Positions 11,210 through 22,444 of a DNA stretch of 64,000 nt are shown here, in pieces. The position numbers and the translations under genes were made by a program. The stretch is from Eurosta solidaginis (Eukaryota > Arthropoda > Insecta > Diptera > Tephritidae). The notes under the pieces were generated by a model. The model saw only the letters and a program-made list of their open reading frames with translations. It did not search any database and was not told the origin of the DNA. The stretch is taken from positions 57,632,779-57,696,778 of the forward strand of contig NC_090319.1 in the NCBI RefSeq assembly GCF_040869045.1. Reading direction: 5' to 3'. Every line of letters begins with the position of its first letter. Within the stretch, counting starts at the first letter, position 1.

Positions 11210-11690
11210 ATTTGAAGGCTATTTTGAGATCATATCGGCATTCCTTTTGGGAAGAGAGTTTTGGAGTAATTTCGGAACTGTTTTAATGTAACAATTTTTG
11301 AATTCTATCCGGATTGTTTTGCGATCAGTTGGAGAATATTTTGGGATTTTTTAAGGATCCTTAAGGAACTCCTACTCTTTCAGTATGGGACTGGATTAAA
11401 TTCGTGATTGATTCACAATGGTTACGAGATAATTTCATATTCTATCAAGACTGTCCCTGAACGATTTTAGGACTAATTTGGGATCGGTACTGCTTTGAGG
11501 ATCATCTCGCACTCAGATCGGAACACTTCTGTACTTTTTCCGGATTGCTTTCGCGGTCATTTCGGGTTTATTTAATGACCACATCAGTATTTGTGGGGAT
11601 AAGTTTATAGCCAGGTTTGGGAATACTTCAAGATCATTTCGGCATCAAGTCCGAGTTATCTTCGAAATAACTCAGCAATATCGACCTTAT
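11210..11690 (+). repeat. Degenerate GATNATTTCGG-type repeat, block 1
   Basis: Loosely spaced variants of GGATNATTTCGGGATT and GAGACTATTT recur. They are related to the clearer 67-bp array at 19745-21105 and to 17266-17560. Confidence 0.55.
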
Positions 11691-11797
11691 GCTTAAAATA
11701 TTAAATATTTTGAACAAACCTGATACAACACGACATCAAGACGAACAAGGCGACAGCTGTTTCGATTTAACCTTTTAAAAATCATCAAAGCCTTTTC

Positions 11798-11870
11798 CCA
11801 CGGGATTAGGATTTGAACCCACATTACTGTGGTGATCGAATTGTTGGACACGCTCGACCACGACTTAAGG
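11798..11870 (-). repeat. tRNA-like sequence (SINE head or tRNA pseudogene)
   Basis: On the minus strand the segment reads TGGTCGAGCGTG (A-box-like, 11850-11861) and then GGGTTCAAATCC (11809-11820), a perfect Pol III B box. Spacing suits a tRNA, but the stems do not pair well, so a functional tRNA is not supported. Confidence 0.5.
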
Positions 11871-12093
11871 CAACTGTATCCCAATTGCCTTCTTTGCATA
11901 CACTTGGAAACCTTTTTTGTTTTTTTTTTTTTTGTTCAAAAAGTTCAGCTTTAGCTAAAATATATAAACAACGTTGATAAAACGAGTTTCCGATTTTTTA
12001 ATATTGTGCTGAATTTAGTCGAGTACATAGCTAAGCAATTCCAACTACGGCCACTAACGACGGCGGTGGGAGGGCGGTATGGCCTAGAACGTA

Positions 12094-12329
12094 CTTAAAT
12101 GTACTTTTCGGAAAAAATACAAAAAAATTGTTAAAGTTTTTTTTCAATTAAATAAAAAAAAAAAAATCATCGGTCCACTCCGGGATTAGTGGGGATGATT
12201 GCAGAATTAATTGAAGTTTTTTATGAGAAAAAAAATGGCGAAATTCGAAAAATCTCGAAAAACTGAAAAATTACAAAAAAAAAACTTTAAACATTTTTTT
12301 GTATGTTTTCCGAAAAGTACATTTAAAAA
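12094..12329. repeat. Short palindromic (foldback) element
   Basis: TTAAATGTACTTTTCGGAAA at 12095 is mirrored by TTTTCCGAAAAGTACATTTA ending near 12326. Arms are about 50 bp with about 135 bp between. No coding sequence; probably a MITE remnant. Confidence 0.65.
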
Positions 12330-13975
12330 CAAATTTAAAAAAAACAGATCCCAAAAATTCAATTTTTGAAAAAGTTATAGCATTTTGAAAACAAAAACTG
12401 TGTTTTTTTTAAAATTCATAACTTTTTTGAGTTGGATGAAAAAATTTGAAAAAATTCTGAAAAACGTCTTTTGTAAGCTAGAAAAAGAAGAAAAACTGTC
12501 AGACAATTCTAAAGGGGTTGGGTTCAAAATTGGTCGAAATGGGATGGAATACCCCATATATTATATTTACATAACTGTCTGATATATACCTGATATTGCT
12601 TTTAAATTGAGTAAGCGCTTTTCACTATAGCAAAAAAATTCGATATATATCGCGATATATCGATACCCTCCCTCTTAAATATCGAAAATATCGAGTATGC
12701 CGAATATCGATACTTTTGCAGCTCTACCCTTAACTAGAACAAGCAACACAAATAGCTGAAGAGTCCATCAGAATTCGCATTTATTGTTTGACAGGGTTAA
12801 CCCTTTCCAATGTAATTTGTAATTTCTCCAACCTTCCCACATAGAAATGGAATATGAAAAAAAAATTCTGTAATTAACGCAAATGCTCAAATTGCACTTT
12901 TTAATTTTATTTCAAAAAGCTGCTGAACAAATATGCTTTTGCAATGAGCAAAGTTGAAATTGGTTTGAGGTGTGGTTCGGCAGGTAGAAGAGTTTGAAAT
13001 TGCAAACAAGTAAGTTTGGTTATTTAATTTCAAATAATTGTTTCCATAGGTATGCGCGTAAGTATGTGTAAGATAGTGATGCTTTTCTATTCAAATAAAT
13101 TTGTGCCAATATGCTAACGGAAGTTAAAATTAAAATATGCACAACGTCAAATTAAATAGTTTTAACTCAATGAAAACTTCAATATCAATTGCGGCAGTTG
13201 CAAAAGTCATTCAGGCATTCTGTTGCATACAAACACACACACACACACATACACAATGCATATAAAATATTCAGCTTAAGTGCTATGCATATATGCAATT
13301 TGTATGTGTGCGTGTTTTTGCCTGTCAATGATATAAAAGCATTCTCACAAATATCAAATATTTCACATAGGCATGCAGCTATGCATGTGTGTGTGTGTGT
13401 TGGTATGTGCGAAATGTGCACATGCGTGTGAAATATTTGCACAATTTAATGTATGTAGCTTTTTTTTTTGTGTACTCAATATTTCTCGTATGCCAATGAC
13501 TTGTCTTTAATAAATATCTTCATTTTTTGTAGATAGAGATCACATAGAGGAATTAATTTTCCCTGTACAGTTCGCGGCGTGGTTAACGTAGAATACCTCA
13601 TTTGAAACAATTGGATAAATTAAATAAGCTTATTGAAATAAGTTTTATTAAAAAAATAAGTTTTATAAAAAAAACCAACCATTTACACCCAAACATATGC
13701 GCGACCTGAAAAGACAGATTCCGGCACGTCTACGTAACATTTTTGTATTATTTGATATCAAAGAGTGTTATATACACACAAATATACAAGTGAAGCTAAG
13801 ATAAGCGTACTAAAAACTACAAGAAGACGAGAGATATAAAAGTCGAAAAATTTTAATGCAAAGGTCATCAACATAGTTGCGCAAAATTTATGCGAGTATC
13901 GAACAGAAGATTAATAATTTTTTTCGGTTATTCGGTTATTCACATACATATAATTTTGTTTATTTCAAGAAATAT
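12330..13975. other. AT-rich intergenic sequence with microsatellites
   Basis: No gene supported. A CGATAT-rich patch lies at about 12636-12715, and (CA)n at 13231-13252 is followed by (TG)n at 13386-13402. ORFs across the CA/TG tracts are low-complexity artefacts. Confidence 0.5.
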
Positions 13976-14941
13976 CAAGTAAGGAAGGCTAAGTTCGGGT
14001 GTAACCGAACATTACATACTCAGCTGCCAAATTACAACTTGCAGAACTTTTAAATTACCTTCTTTTAAAAGTGGGCGGTGCCACGCCCATTGTCCAAAAT
14101 TTTACTTTTCTATTCTGCGTCATAAGGTCAACCCACATACCAAGTTTCATTGGTTTATCCATCTTTGGTAACACTGCTCTACAAAATTAAACTTTTTGTA
14201 TTACCCTGGATCACCACAATTTTTTTTTTTTATTTGCTATAGTCCCCTAATTATAAAAATGGTCGAAACTTAAAATTCTATGGATACGTTTTTTTTTTTT
14301 TTTTTGTTTCTAAAATTTGCCTTTGATTTTATCATATCTCTGGAACGGGTTGTCGGATTTTGTTGGAGAAAACGGCATATAATAGCAAATGAAATGACCT
14401 TAAAATTGTTTAAATACCATTTTTTTAAATACTTATTGGTTTCAGAGTTATTTGCATCGCATTATAAAAAAATCGATTTTTTGTATTAAAAATTTCCATT
14501 TTTTCTTCTTTAATTCGTAAAAAATCGAAAAAGACAAAAACTTACAACTTTCATTAGATGATCGTAAAACTGTGAACATTCCAAATAAGGCAAGCTTTAT
14601 TTCATGAAAATCCATGGATAAACGTTAATATTATTAACAATTAAGTGAATGAAGGGAAAATACGTATTTTTAATATTTTTGTTTATTTAGCTATTTAAGA
14701 TACATTTATTATAGAAATTCTACAAAATTTAGTACTTGAAATATTTAATTTAGTTTCAACTTTTTGCTTAAGATAAGACAAAATCATATGTTTTCCAAAT
14801 CCTCTTTTTTACTTAAACAAAAGTAACAGTTAGCATCATGATCACATGTTTCTCTCCACATCATAAGTTTTTCAATTTGCATGTTTTCTCTATGAAAAAT
14901 GAGTATCATAAATATTTTTAATTAATAAATGTAATTGTTAC

Positions 14942-15256
14942 TTACTGAGGGTAAGATTTCCATTTCTTTAAAATATATATACAGCTATCACAAATTGAAT
15001 TTGGCGTCCAATATAAGCTCAAATTCTCAACATCTATTTTAAAATAATCCTTGTATGAATTTTTTAGTGAAATAGTGAAGTTTCTCCGCCCTTTTCCTGT
15101 AGTGTAAAGACGACATACATAACAAAATATATTCGGGTCATTTTTGCAGACATATTTTCTACTGTTATTATTCATTTTTTTAAAATTCACTAACCAATTA
15201 ATAGTTTTTTGCTCTTGTTGATAACTTGACTTTTCGCGATCAGGAATGCTATTCAA
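14942..15256 (-). CDS. N-terminal fragment of a transposase-associated Cys-rich protein (104 aa)
   Basis: The ORF has CKNDPNIFCYVCRLYT near residues 37-52 and WTPNSICDSCIYILKKW near residues 83-99. This is a paired Cys-x2-Cys arrangement followed by a Trp-Lys helix. I recall this arrangement from the N-terminus of a widespread arthropod repeat protein whose later part contains LPPLHIKLGL and HSHL..FPENLG. Exactly those later motifs occur in the relic at 48846-52050. Lying inside a long-TIR element, it is most simply a transposase remnant. It stops after residue 104, so the catalytic part is absent. Confidence 0.5.
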   Translation of the reverse strand: MNSIPDREKSSYQQEQKTINWLVNFKKMNNNSRKYVCKNDPNIFCYVCRLYTTGKGRRNFTISLKNSYKDYFKIDVENLSLYWTPNSICDSCIYILKKWKSYPQ

Positions 15257-15521
15257 ATAACATTGAATGAACTTTATGAATTACTTTAAATAGTCGCAGA
15301 AAATTTCGATTTTCAAAAGTATGTATCTTTTTTTTTCGTTAAGTTTGTCACAATCGGCAACAATATACCATACAGGGCAGGCATCTAACGAGTCTGTAAA
15401 TTTTTTAACCACTACCTGCGAAAGGGTTTGAAAAAAGGGGTTTTCAAAAAAAATTCATATGCTGGGATGTTCAGTAGGTAGGTATAACAGTTTCTATGAC
15501 GGAGTGATAATTTGATTTGTT

Positions 15522-15690
15522 TGTTTTTATGATTTAAGCATTCTAAGAACATCGCAAGAAATACCTCAAGGAAAAAGTTGTTGTTGATTTTTTTGTTTTT
15601 ATGATTTAAGCATTCTACGAACATCGCAAGAAATACCTCAAGGAAAAAGTTGTTGTTGATTTTTTTGTTTTTATGATTTAAGCGTGAAAT
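15522..15690 (+). repeat. 72-bp tandem repeat, about 2.3 copies
   Basis: The block TTTTTATGATTTAAGCATTC...GAAAAAGTTGTTGTTGATTT repeats with a 72-bp step (15523, 15595, 15667), near-identical between copies, inside the transposon. Confidence 0.85.
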
Positions 15691-16354
15691 AAAAATGGTA
15701 AGTTTTTAAAACCTTCGATTTTTTACGAATTTTTGAAAAATAAAAAAAAATGTTCGATTTTGAAAAAAAAAAATTTTTTATTTTATGTGAATAACTCCAC
15801 AACCGTCGATCATATAAAAAAATTTCTTACCAAAATTTGAAGAAGATTTTGCGATGAATCCAATGGTATTTCTCTCAACGAATTTAGATAAGTAATTTCC
15901 AAGATATGATAAAATAAATGGAAAGACCTCTGTGAAAATTCGTGATTTTAGAAAAAGAAAAAAAAATCGTATCCATAGAATTTTAAATTTTGGGTGTTTT
16001 TGTACTTAGGGGGCCATAATACATCGAAGTTAAATAGTTAGACTTCAAAGTAATTTCTCTTGTTGACTAGTGCAATGAATTATCGCACTTTTTCGGTTTT
16101 TCGAAATTTTCGATATCGAAAAAGTGGGCGTGGTTATAGTCCGATTTCGTTCATTTTAAATAGCGATCTGAGATGAGCGCCGAGAAACCTACGTACCAAA
16201 TTTCATCAAGATACCTCAAAATTTACCCAAGTTATCGTGATGATTTTGTTATATAGAAGTCTATATCTATCTCGATTAGTTTATGCCGTTACGGATTACA
16301 GTTATGCGAACAAAATTAATATAATCTGTGAGCTCTGCTCAGCTGAGTATAAAT

Positions 16355-17265
16355 ATTAATCCAAGCACTCATCAACAATGAAATACCTTGTTTGTAGAGC
16401 TGGGCTCTTTTTCCTCTTGTTAGTGCTTGATAGTTTTTAAATAAATTTTATAGTTGCTTTTTTTATATTGTTTTTGCTATATATTATTATTAAAGTTTAG
16501 CTGATACTTTCGGCCCATCATTTCGGTTATCACAATTTTATCCACACTAAATCCACTTAACATTGTTAGCAAACGCTTGAACATTGATGGCAAATAAAGC
16601 TGTTAAGAGGCAAGTTATAACAACAAAAAACTTTAAACAACAACAAAAACTTATAAACATTTTGTGTTTATATTAGCTGATGATAAAAAGAAATAAGTAA
16701 TAGAGCAAGTCGAAGTTTTATTAAATTGAATGCTCTTGACTCAATCTCATGAAGGCGGAACAATTTTTGTGGGCGATTATTTAAGAGATTTGGCTTGTAG
16801 GTACACAATGTTTACAAAAATCAACAGTAATTTAATGAATTTTACTCATAAAGAAATGACAATAAAAAAAGTTCAACAAATTAAGAAAAACTTAAAATTT
16901 TTAAAACTGTATAAAAATGATAAATCAAACTCGTAAATAAATATATATAAAAATGAATAAAAGTTCATATGAGTCGAAACAAGTCACGAAATTGATTAAG
17001 CCTATACTGATTTCTTTCTATACTCAAATGATTTCGAACTGTCACTGAGATCTTTTAGTGTGATTAATTGCCAAAGGTTTTTTAAAACTGTTATTTTACA
17101 ATCGAAATAGGTTTTGGGAATGTTAAATGTCTCATCTGCTCTGTAAGAATTAACATAATGTAAACTTTACATAATGTAAACAGAGAGGGTCTGCAAATAA
17201 AAGTTATTCGCCAAAATGTAAACCAGGAAAATCAAACAACATGCAGTCATACATTTTTTTAGGGT
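16355..17265. other. AT-rich intergenic sequence
   Basis: No gene or repeat could be supported. Confidence 0.45.
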
Positions 17266-17560
17266 CACGCAGAAACTTTCCGAGAGCATTTTGAGATAAT
17301 TTCTGTACTTTTTAAGGATAATTTCAAGACTTTTTTTATAGTAATATTGGAATCAGTCTGGAATCATTTCGGTTGATTTCGCGGTTTTTCAAGTATTATG
17401 TGTTTGGTATTATTTTAGGTATTATTTCGACTATTTGCACGAATTCTGGATTATTTCGGAACTATTTTGAGACCATTTTGAGATAATTTCGTTATTTTAT
17501 TAGCCACTATTTGGGGATCTTTTCGAGGCTATTTTGGAATCGTTTTGGCAGGTTTCGGAA
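17266..17560 (+). repeat. Degenerate GATNATTTCGG-type repeat, block 2
   Basis: Variants of GAGATAATTTC, GGATTATTTCGG and GAGACCATTTTGAG recur. It abuts the CGATA array that follows, as block 1 also follows a CGATA array at some distance. Confidence 0.55.
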
Positions 17561-18180
17561 AATTTACTTATGAATACGAAAAGAAATTATACGGCTGTTA
17601 TCGAAGTGTTATCGACTTCTCATCTATAACAAATGTTATCGAAGAGATTTATTATCGGCGAATAATCGATGTGCTATTTTTATGTTATCGAAAAGTTAAC
17701 GGGTTGTTATCGAAAATTATTGATTTGTTATCAAAAAAGTTATATATTTGTTAGTGAAAACTTAACGTCTTGTTATCGAAAACCTAACCATTTTTTTCGG
17801 AAAAATATCGACTTATTATCAAAAATATATATTTTTTGTTGAAATGTTATCAATTTATTATTAAAAATGTATCGATCCTTTGAAAAACCAATACCTATGT
17901 TATAAAATAACTACTGCTAGGACTTATGGTCTTAGAAGAGGTTTATAATCGGCGAATAATCGATGTGATATAATGTTATAAGAAGTTATAGGTTTGTTAT
18001 CTGAAAATATCGATTTGTTAAAAAAGTTATCGATTTCTTAGTGAAAACTTAACGTCTAGTTATGGAAAACGTATCCATTTTTTCGGAAAAATATGGATTT
18101 ATTATCAAAAAAATTTAATTTTTGTTGAAAAGTTATCGATTTATTATTAAAAATTTATCGATCCTTTGAAATACCAATTC
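17561..18180 (-). repeat. Degenerate CGATAAC array 2
   Basis: GTTATCG and GTTATCAAAAA variants recur every 15-20 bp. Larger blocks are duplicated: GGCGAATAATCGATGTG occurs near 17656 and 17952, and CTTAACGTCT near 17761 and 18046, giving an internal repeat of roughly 290 bp. Confidence 0.75.
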
Positions 18181-18204
18181 TTATTTTATAAAATAACTCC
18201 TTCT

Positions 18205-18790
18205 AGAACCTATGATGCTTGCTGCTCGTAGATCAGATAGCTGTAACACTCTCTATAGAGGCAGTCTTAGCCTGGCGGCCGAAGGACACGATCGTTTCCT
18301 TCTCCAAAACGCACTTTCTATGTCGTCAATCAATGAAGAGGCGTTATTTAACAACACGTGACGCCAGAAGGCAGTGTCCAGATAGAATACACATACTGAA
18401 CCTACAGTCATCTCTAAGATTGTAAAACTCTCACATTCCTTCAACTCTTCGTGGGATGCGCCCTTTTCAGCTTGTTCATTAGCTTTTAAATACCCATCTA
18501 TTCCCATATGCACTGCGACACAAATAAAGATGTATGCTTCTGACTGTACCGCTTCCTTCCAATCCCTGGACGGACGGACACTCTAACACACTTTTAGATG
18601 CGATGCTATGCGAGATTGTTGCCTTAATTGCTGCTTCGCTGTCAACATAAAAGTTGAAACGACTGCAGTTAAAGCTGTTTTCTTCCAGTTTTTCTGCTGC
18701 TTTGGCCACGGCTTCTACTTCCTGCAGAAGAATACTACGTTGATCTGACAGCACATAGGGTCTGTTTATTTCCGGCTCAGCTTAGTTTAC
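18205..18790 (-). pseudogene. RNase H-type LINE (family B) relic
   Basis: On the minus strand 18754-18479 encodes LLQEVEAVAKAAEKLEEN and NFYVDSEAAIKATISHSIAS, the RNase H acidic-site region. Next comes MGIDGYLKANEQAEKGAS, the degraded end of RNase H (normally DGNEKADELA). The LINE at 40870-42537 has the same segments better preserved. Frameshifts and loss of key residues (Asp-Gly-Asn-Glu to Asp-Gly-Tyr-Leu) show decay. Confidence 0.7.
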
Positions 18791-19744
18791 CGCAGGCCCT
18801 TCTTTAATAAGAAGGAACTAATCAAAAAATTGCCCACCCTAATGCAAATATGCCTACACAACTATACATGTGTTTGTACAGACTTTTCATTTCATTCAAA
18901 TAAATCTGATGGCATTCACTAAAACGCAGAATTCAATTGAATTAGTTTCCGTTGTCAAATAAATGTTTTTTGTTGTTTATCTTCTTCCTGAACTCTTTTG
19001 TATATATCAGAGGATGATAGATGAATTGAGTTTTACTACTAGAAACTAAATTTTCAATTTGTTATTGAATTAATTCAATCAAGCAGCCATTGCAATGTCA
19101 TCAGATCGGATTCCATATCAGAGCAGCAGCAACAAAGTAACAGCATCGTTGGATAACAAAGTTAAATGCGGGCGCGCTTTTCACTTTTCAACAAGGAATA
19201 CATACATACATAGTTTGCGATTGAGTTGTGTAGGCGTTGCCAATTCGCACACACACATACACATACTGACGTACCATTATTATCGCCAATGATGTTGATA
19301 CTTGTAAATAATGTTGATTTTTGCCAATGGCTGTTTGTTGATTGCTTTGTGTGGCCTTTAATTTGCGTTTTAAATGCTGATTGTACTAGAAAATTTGTTT
19401 TGTAATACAAAAATTAATTTTCCTTTGGACTGCTAGCAGATATTAAATGTATGTAATTTCGAAGATCAAGTCGAACGAAAAAGTGAGCGGGAAAAAGGCA
19501 GCAAACACTGGACGTATCGTATTTTCCATTAAGTTGAGGACACATCGATTCGTACAATCATCATCACTCATCCTTTTTTTCCTTAAAAAGGAGACATACA
19601 TCATTCAATTAAATTAAGGCACATCGTGTTATTCAATAAGAGGGGAACGCTCATATATACCAACTAATATAGAGCTAAGTGCAACCTTTGCTCATGCGTA
19701 ATGGATTGATCGATCTCTACCAGGGAAGGGGATGGAATTGTGTC
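18791..19744. other. AT-rich intergenic sequence
   Basis: No gene supported. A short CACACACATACACATAC tract lies near 19247-19266. Confidence 0.45.
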
Positions 19745-21105
19745 GTATACTCTTGAACCATTTTTGAACTACTTTGGGACTGTTTCGTGAGAATTGACTT
19801 CAGGAAGAGTTCGATATCATTTCGGGACCAATTTAAAAAATTTTCATGATCACATCGGTATTACTTTATGACCTTTTCACGACTACTTCGAAACAATTGT
19901 AGGACTGATATAGGATCAGTTTTGGATTATTTCAGAAACACAGATCACTTTGTGGCTATTTCCAGAATCATTTCGAGACTATTTCGGGAGCAATTTGGAA
20001 CAATCTCAGGATCACTCTGTGATTATTTTCGGAATCTTTTCGAGACTATTTCCGGAGCACTTGGGACTGTTTTGGAACAATTTGAGGATCACTTCGGGTT
20101 GTTTTTGGAATCATTTCGATACTATTTCAGGACCAATTTAAGGATCACATCGGGATTATTTCCGGAATAATTTCGAGACTATTTTGGGACAGATTTTAAA
20201 CAATTTCAAGATTACTTTGGCATTATTTATTATAGGGATTATTTTCGGAATCATTTTGGTACTATTTCACTCCGGGATTATTTTCGAAATTACTTCGAGA
20301 CTATTTTGGGACCAATTCGGAATAATTTTAGGATCACTTCGGGATTATTTCCGGAATAATTTCGAGACTATTTAGGGACCAATTTCGTACAAACACAGGA
20401 TCACTACGGGAGTATTTTCCGAATCACTTGGAGACTATTTCTGGACCAATTTGGAACAATTGAAGGATCACATCGGGATTATTTCTGAAATAATTTCGAG
20501 ACTATTTCCGGACCGATTTTAAACAATTTCAAGATTACTTCGGGATTAATTATTATAGAGATTGTTTTCAGAATGATTTTGAAACTATTTCACTTCGGGA
20601 TTATTTTCGAAATCACTTCGAGACTATTTCGGGACCAATTCAGAATAATCTTAGGATCACTTAGGGACTATCTTCGGAATCTTTCCAAGACTATTTCGGG
20701 AGCAATTTGTACTGTTTTGCAACAATTTGAGGATCACTTGGGATATATTTTTTGAATCATTTCGAGACTCATCAGGATCACTTCGGCATCATTAAGGATC
20801 ATTGTGAGACTATTTCAAAACCATTTTGGTACTGGTATATAAAGACCTTAGTACTATTTTGGAATAGTTTCTAGAATATTTAAGGACGTATTCAAGAATT
20901 TCAGGATCACTATGCGATTACTGTATGTATCATTTCGGGACAACTTTTGGATCATTTCGAGACTATTTCGAACTAATTTCGGGGCAGTTAAAGGATCATT
21001 TAAAAATACTTCGGTATTATTTTCGGAATTATTTCGCAACTGTTTCGGGACTAATTTGGAACTATTTTTGAATCACATTTACATTATTCTATGATAAATT
21101 CTCCC
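19745..21105 (+). repeat. 67-bp degenerate minisatellite
   Basis: GGATCACTTCGGGATTATTT...GAGACTATTTCGGGACCAAT repeats with a step of about 67 bp (clear starts at 20331, 20398, 20465), about 20 units over 1.36 kb. Within a unit an 11-bp-like subrepeat (NATTTCGGGAC) is visible. ORFs such as 19868-20170 are by-products, since 67 is not divisible by three. Confidence 0.85.
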
Positions 21106-21935
21106 TATTACTTTAGAATATGAAGTAATATCCATGAATGTTGTAAGAGTACATATATTACCTTTATCTTGTCAAGTACAAAGATTTAAGCAAGGCTGGA
21201 CGAAGTTTTTAAAAACACAGCAAACATTGACCCTCAAGATATTTCAGGAAAGCAATGTAAAATGTCAGGACAATCTTCCTTTTCGGATTATCCCATAATA
21301 CTTTTTGGTATAGACTGGGAAAGGAAGATAAATTCACTGCTTAGAAACCCGAAGCATATGGTGGGGAGATAATATGAATGATCGAGTTAAATGTAACGAA
21401 AGAAGTTTTCACGTACCGTAAAGGGTCCAGGGGCAAGGGCAACTTTGTACGGAAGGCTAAAGACCTTAGCTGCTTTAAGGCGTACCTCAGCATGATTTAT
21501 AATGGCTTTTCTTAAAGAAGTGACGTTCGCGAATATAAAAGTACGCACTGCGAGATGATCAAGATGCCGAAGGACCCTGAAAGACTTGCCAATATTAGAG
21601 ATTCTACCCAGACATTATTTATATAAGGCTTCTGCAATTAAAAATGGGTACCTTAAGGGTAACACTACAATTCGTGGCGTTGGTAGTGAAGAAGTTTCTT
21701 CTGCAGATACAATTTACTCAGGCTACCATTGTTTATGTGATTGGCAAACAACAAGAGGGGTGACGCGATAGAGTCTGCACTCGATAGGACACGAGTGGTC
21801 AAACCAATAAGGAATTGGACTTCGTCCTTAGTTTATAACTTAGAGATAACAGTAGAACCAAATAGTGGGTAAACGTACCTCTGCCCTTTCTCATGGCCTT
21901 ATAATTGACATAGTGTAGTTGGTTTTTGGAATGTT
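21106..21935. other. Unassigned sequence, possibly more of an RTE relic
   Basis: No clear motif before 21940, though the less AT-rich stretch at 21370-21935 could be an older part of the RTE-like relic that follows. Confidence 0.35.
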
Positions 21936-21939
21936 CGAG

Positions 21940-22253
21940 AGAGTATCGGAGAAGGTATAACGAGCTCGAGCTTTACGCAGATTTGAATATTCCAAAGGCT
22001 TCACTGCCTAGGTCGTGTTATGCGAATGAACGAAGACGCTCGGAACAAGAAAGTTTTTTAATTGACACCACCACAATTTAGAATCAAGGAAAGATAGAGA
22101 CCTTCATTGAGCTGGGAGAGGCAGGTGAAGAATGACTTAACATCTCTTAGTGCTCGGGGTCAATTTTCGCGAACTATCCCTACCTTGATTTGTTCCGAAA
22201 CAGCCAAAATCGCTTAGGCGGTGTACAGTCAATTAATGATGATGATGAGTGCT
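21940..22253 (+). pseudogene. RTE-like LINE 3' end relic
   Basis: One frame reads VMRMNEDARNKKVF and later QVKNDLTSL, then SETAKIA and QLMMMMS next to a (GAT)n tail at 22237-22250. These match the C-terminal end of RTE-type elements (RWLGHVMRM...DQVEEDL) seen also at 27225-28005 and 52108-52440. Stops interrupt it. Confidence 0.65.
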
Positions 22254-22444
22254 TTGGGGTAAGCTCTTTAGAAGAAATGAGGTCCCGCCGGCATATGTAA
22301 AGTTCAGTGCACAGGCTTGAACTCTTATTTAAACTTGTTTTCAATTGAATTATATATATTATATGTACGTTAACACAAACCAAAATAAGGCTTAATAATC
22401 TGCGTACCAGATAGATGACACTCTGCAAGTACATAATAGTCTTA

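Larger units (their letters stand above)
14172..16072. mobile_element. DNA transposon with long inverted repeats and CACTG/CACTA termini
   Basis: Starts CACTGCTCTACAA and ends TTGTTGACTAGTG, an imperfect terminal pair. Subterminal complementarity continues: TTAAAATTCTATGGATACG (14271) against CGTATCCATAGAATTTTAAA (15969), then ATTTTATCATATCT against AGATATGATAAAAT, about 360 bp per arm. The flanks TAA (14169-14171) and CAA (16073-16075) fit a 3-bp, one-mismatch target duplication. CACTR termini and a 2-3-bp duplication suggest the CMC (EnSpm/Chapaev) group. It encodes the minus-strand zinc-finger-like ORF at 14942-15256 and is otherwise decayed. Confidence 0.7.
13976..16354 (-). repeat. Family A interspersed repeat, copy 2, split by a transposon
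   Basis: The left piece (13976-14171) starts CAAGTAAGGAAGGCTAAG and the right piece (16073-16354) ends CTCAGCTGAGTATAAA. Together they form one copy in reverse orientation to that at 4811-5330. The join GGTAA / TGAATTATCGC matches the uninterrupted copies. Confidence 0.8.

Noticed and set aside
11798..11870. Functional tRNA gene
   Set aside because: The B box is perfect but acceptor and T-stem pairing are poor; treated as a SINE head or pseudogene.
13185..13442. Overlapping His/Thr-rich ORFs on both strands
   Set aside because: Created by CA/TG microsatellites; no conservation or start signals.
18219..18425. Plus-strand ORF over 18.2-18.4 kb
   Set aside because: The minus strand carries clear RNase H-type LINE motifs there; the plus ORF is a shadow.
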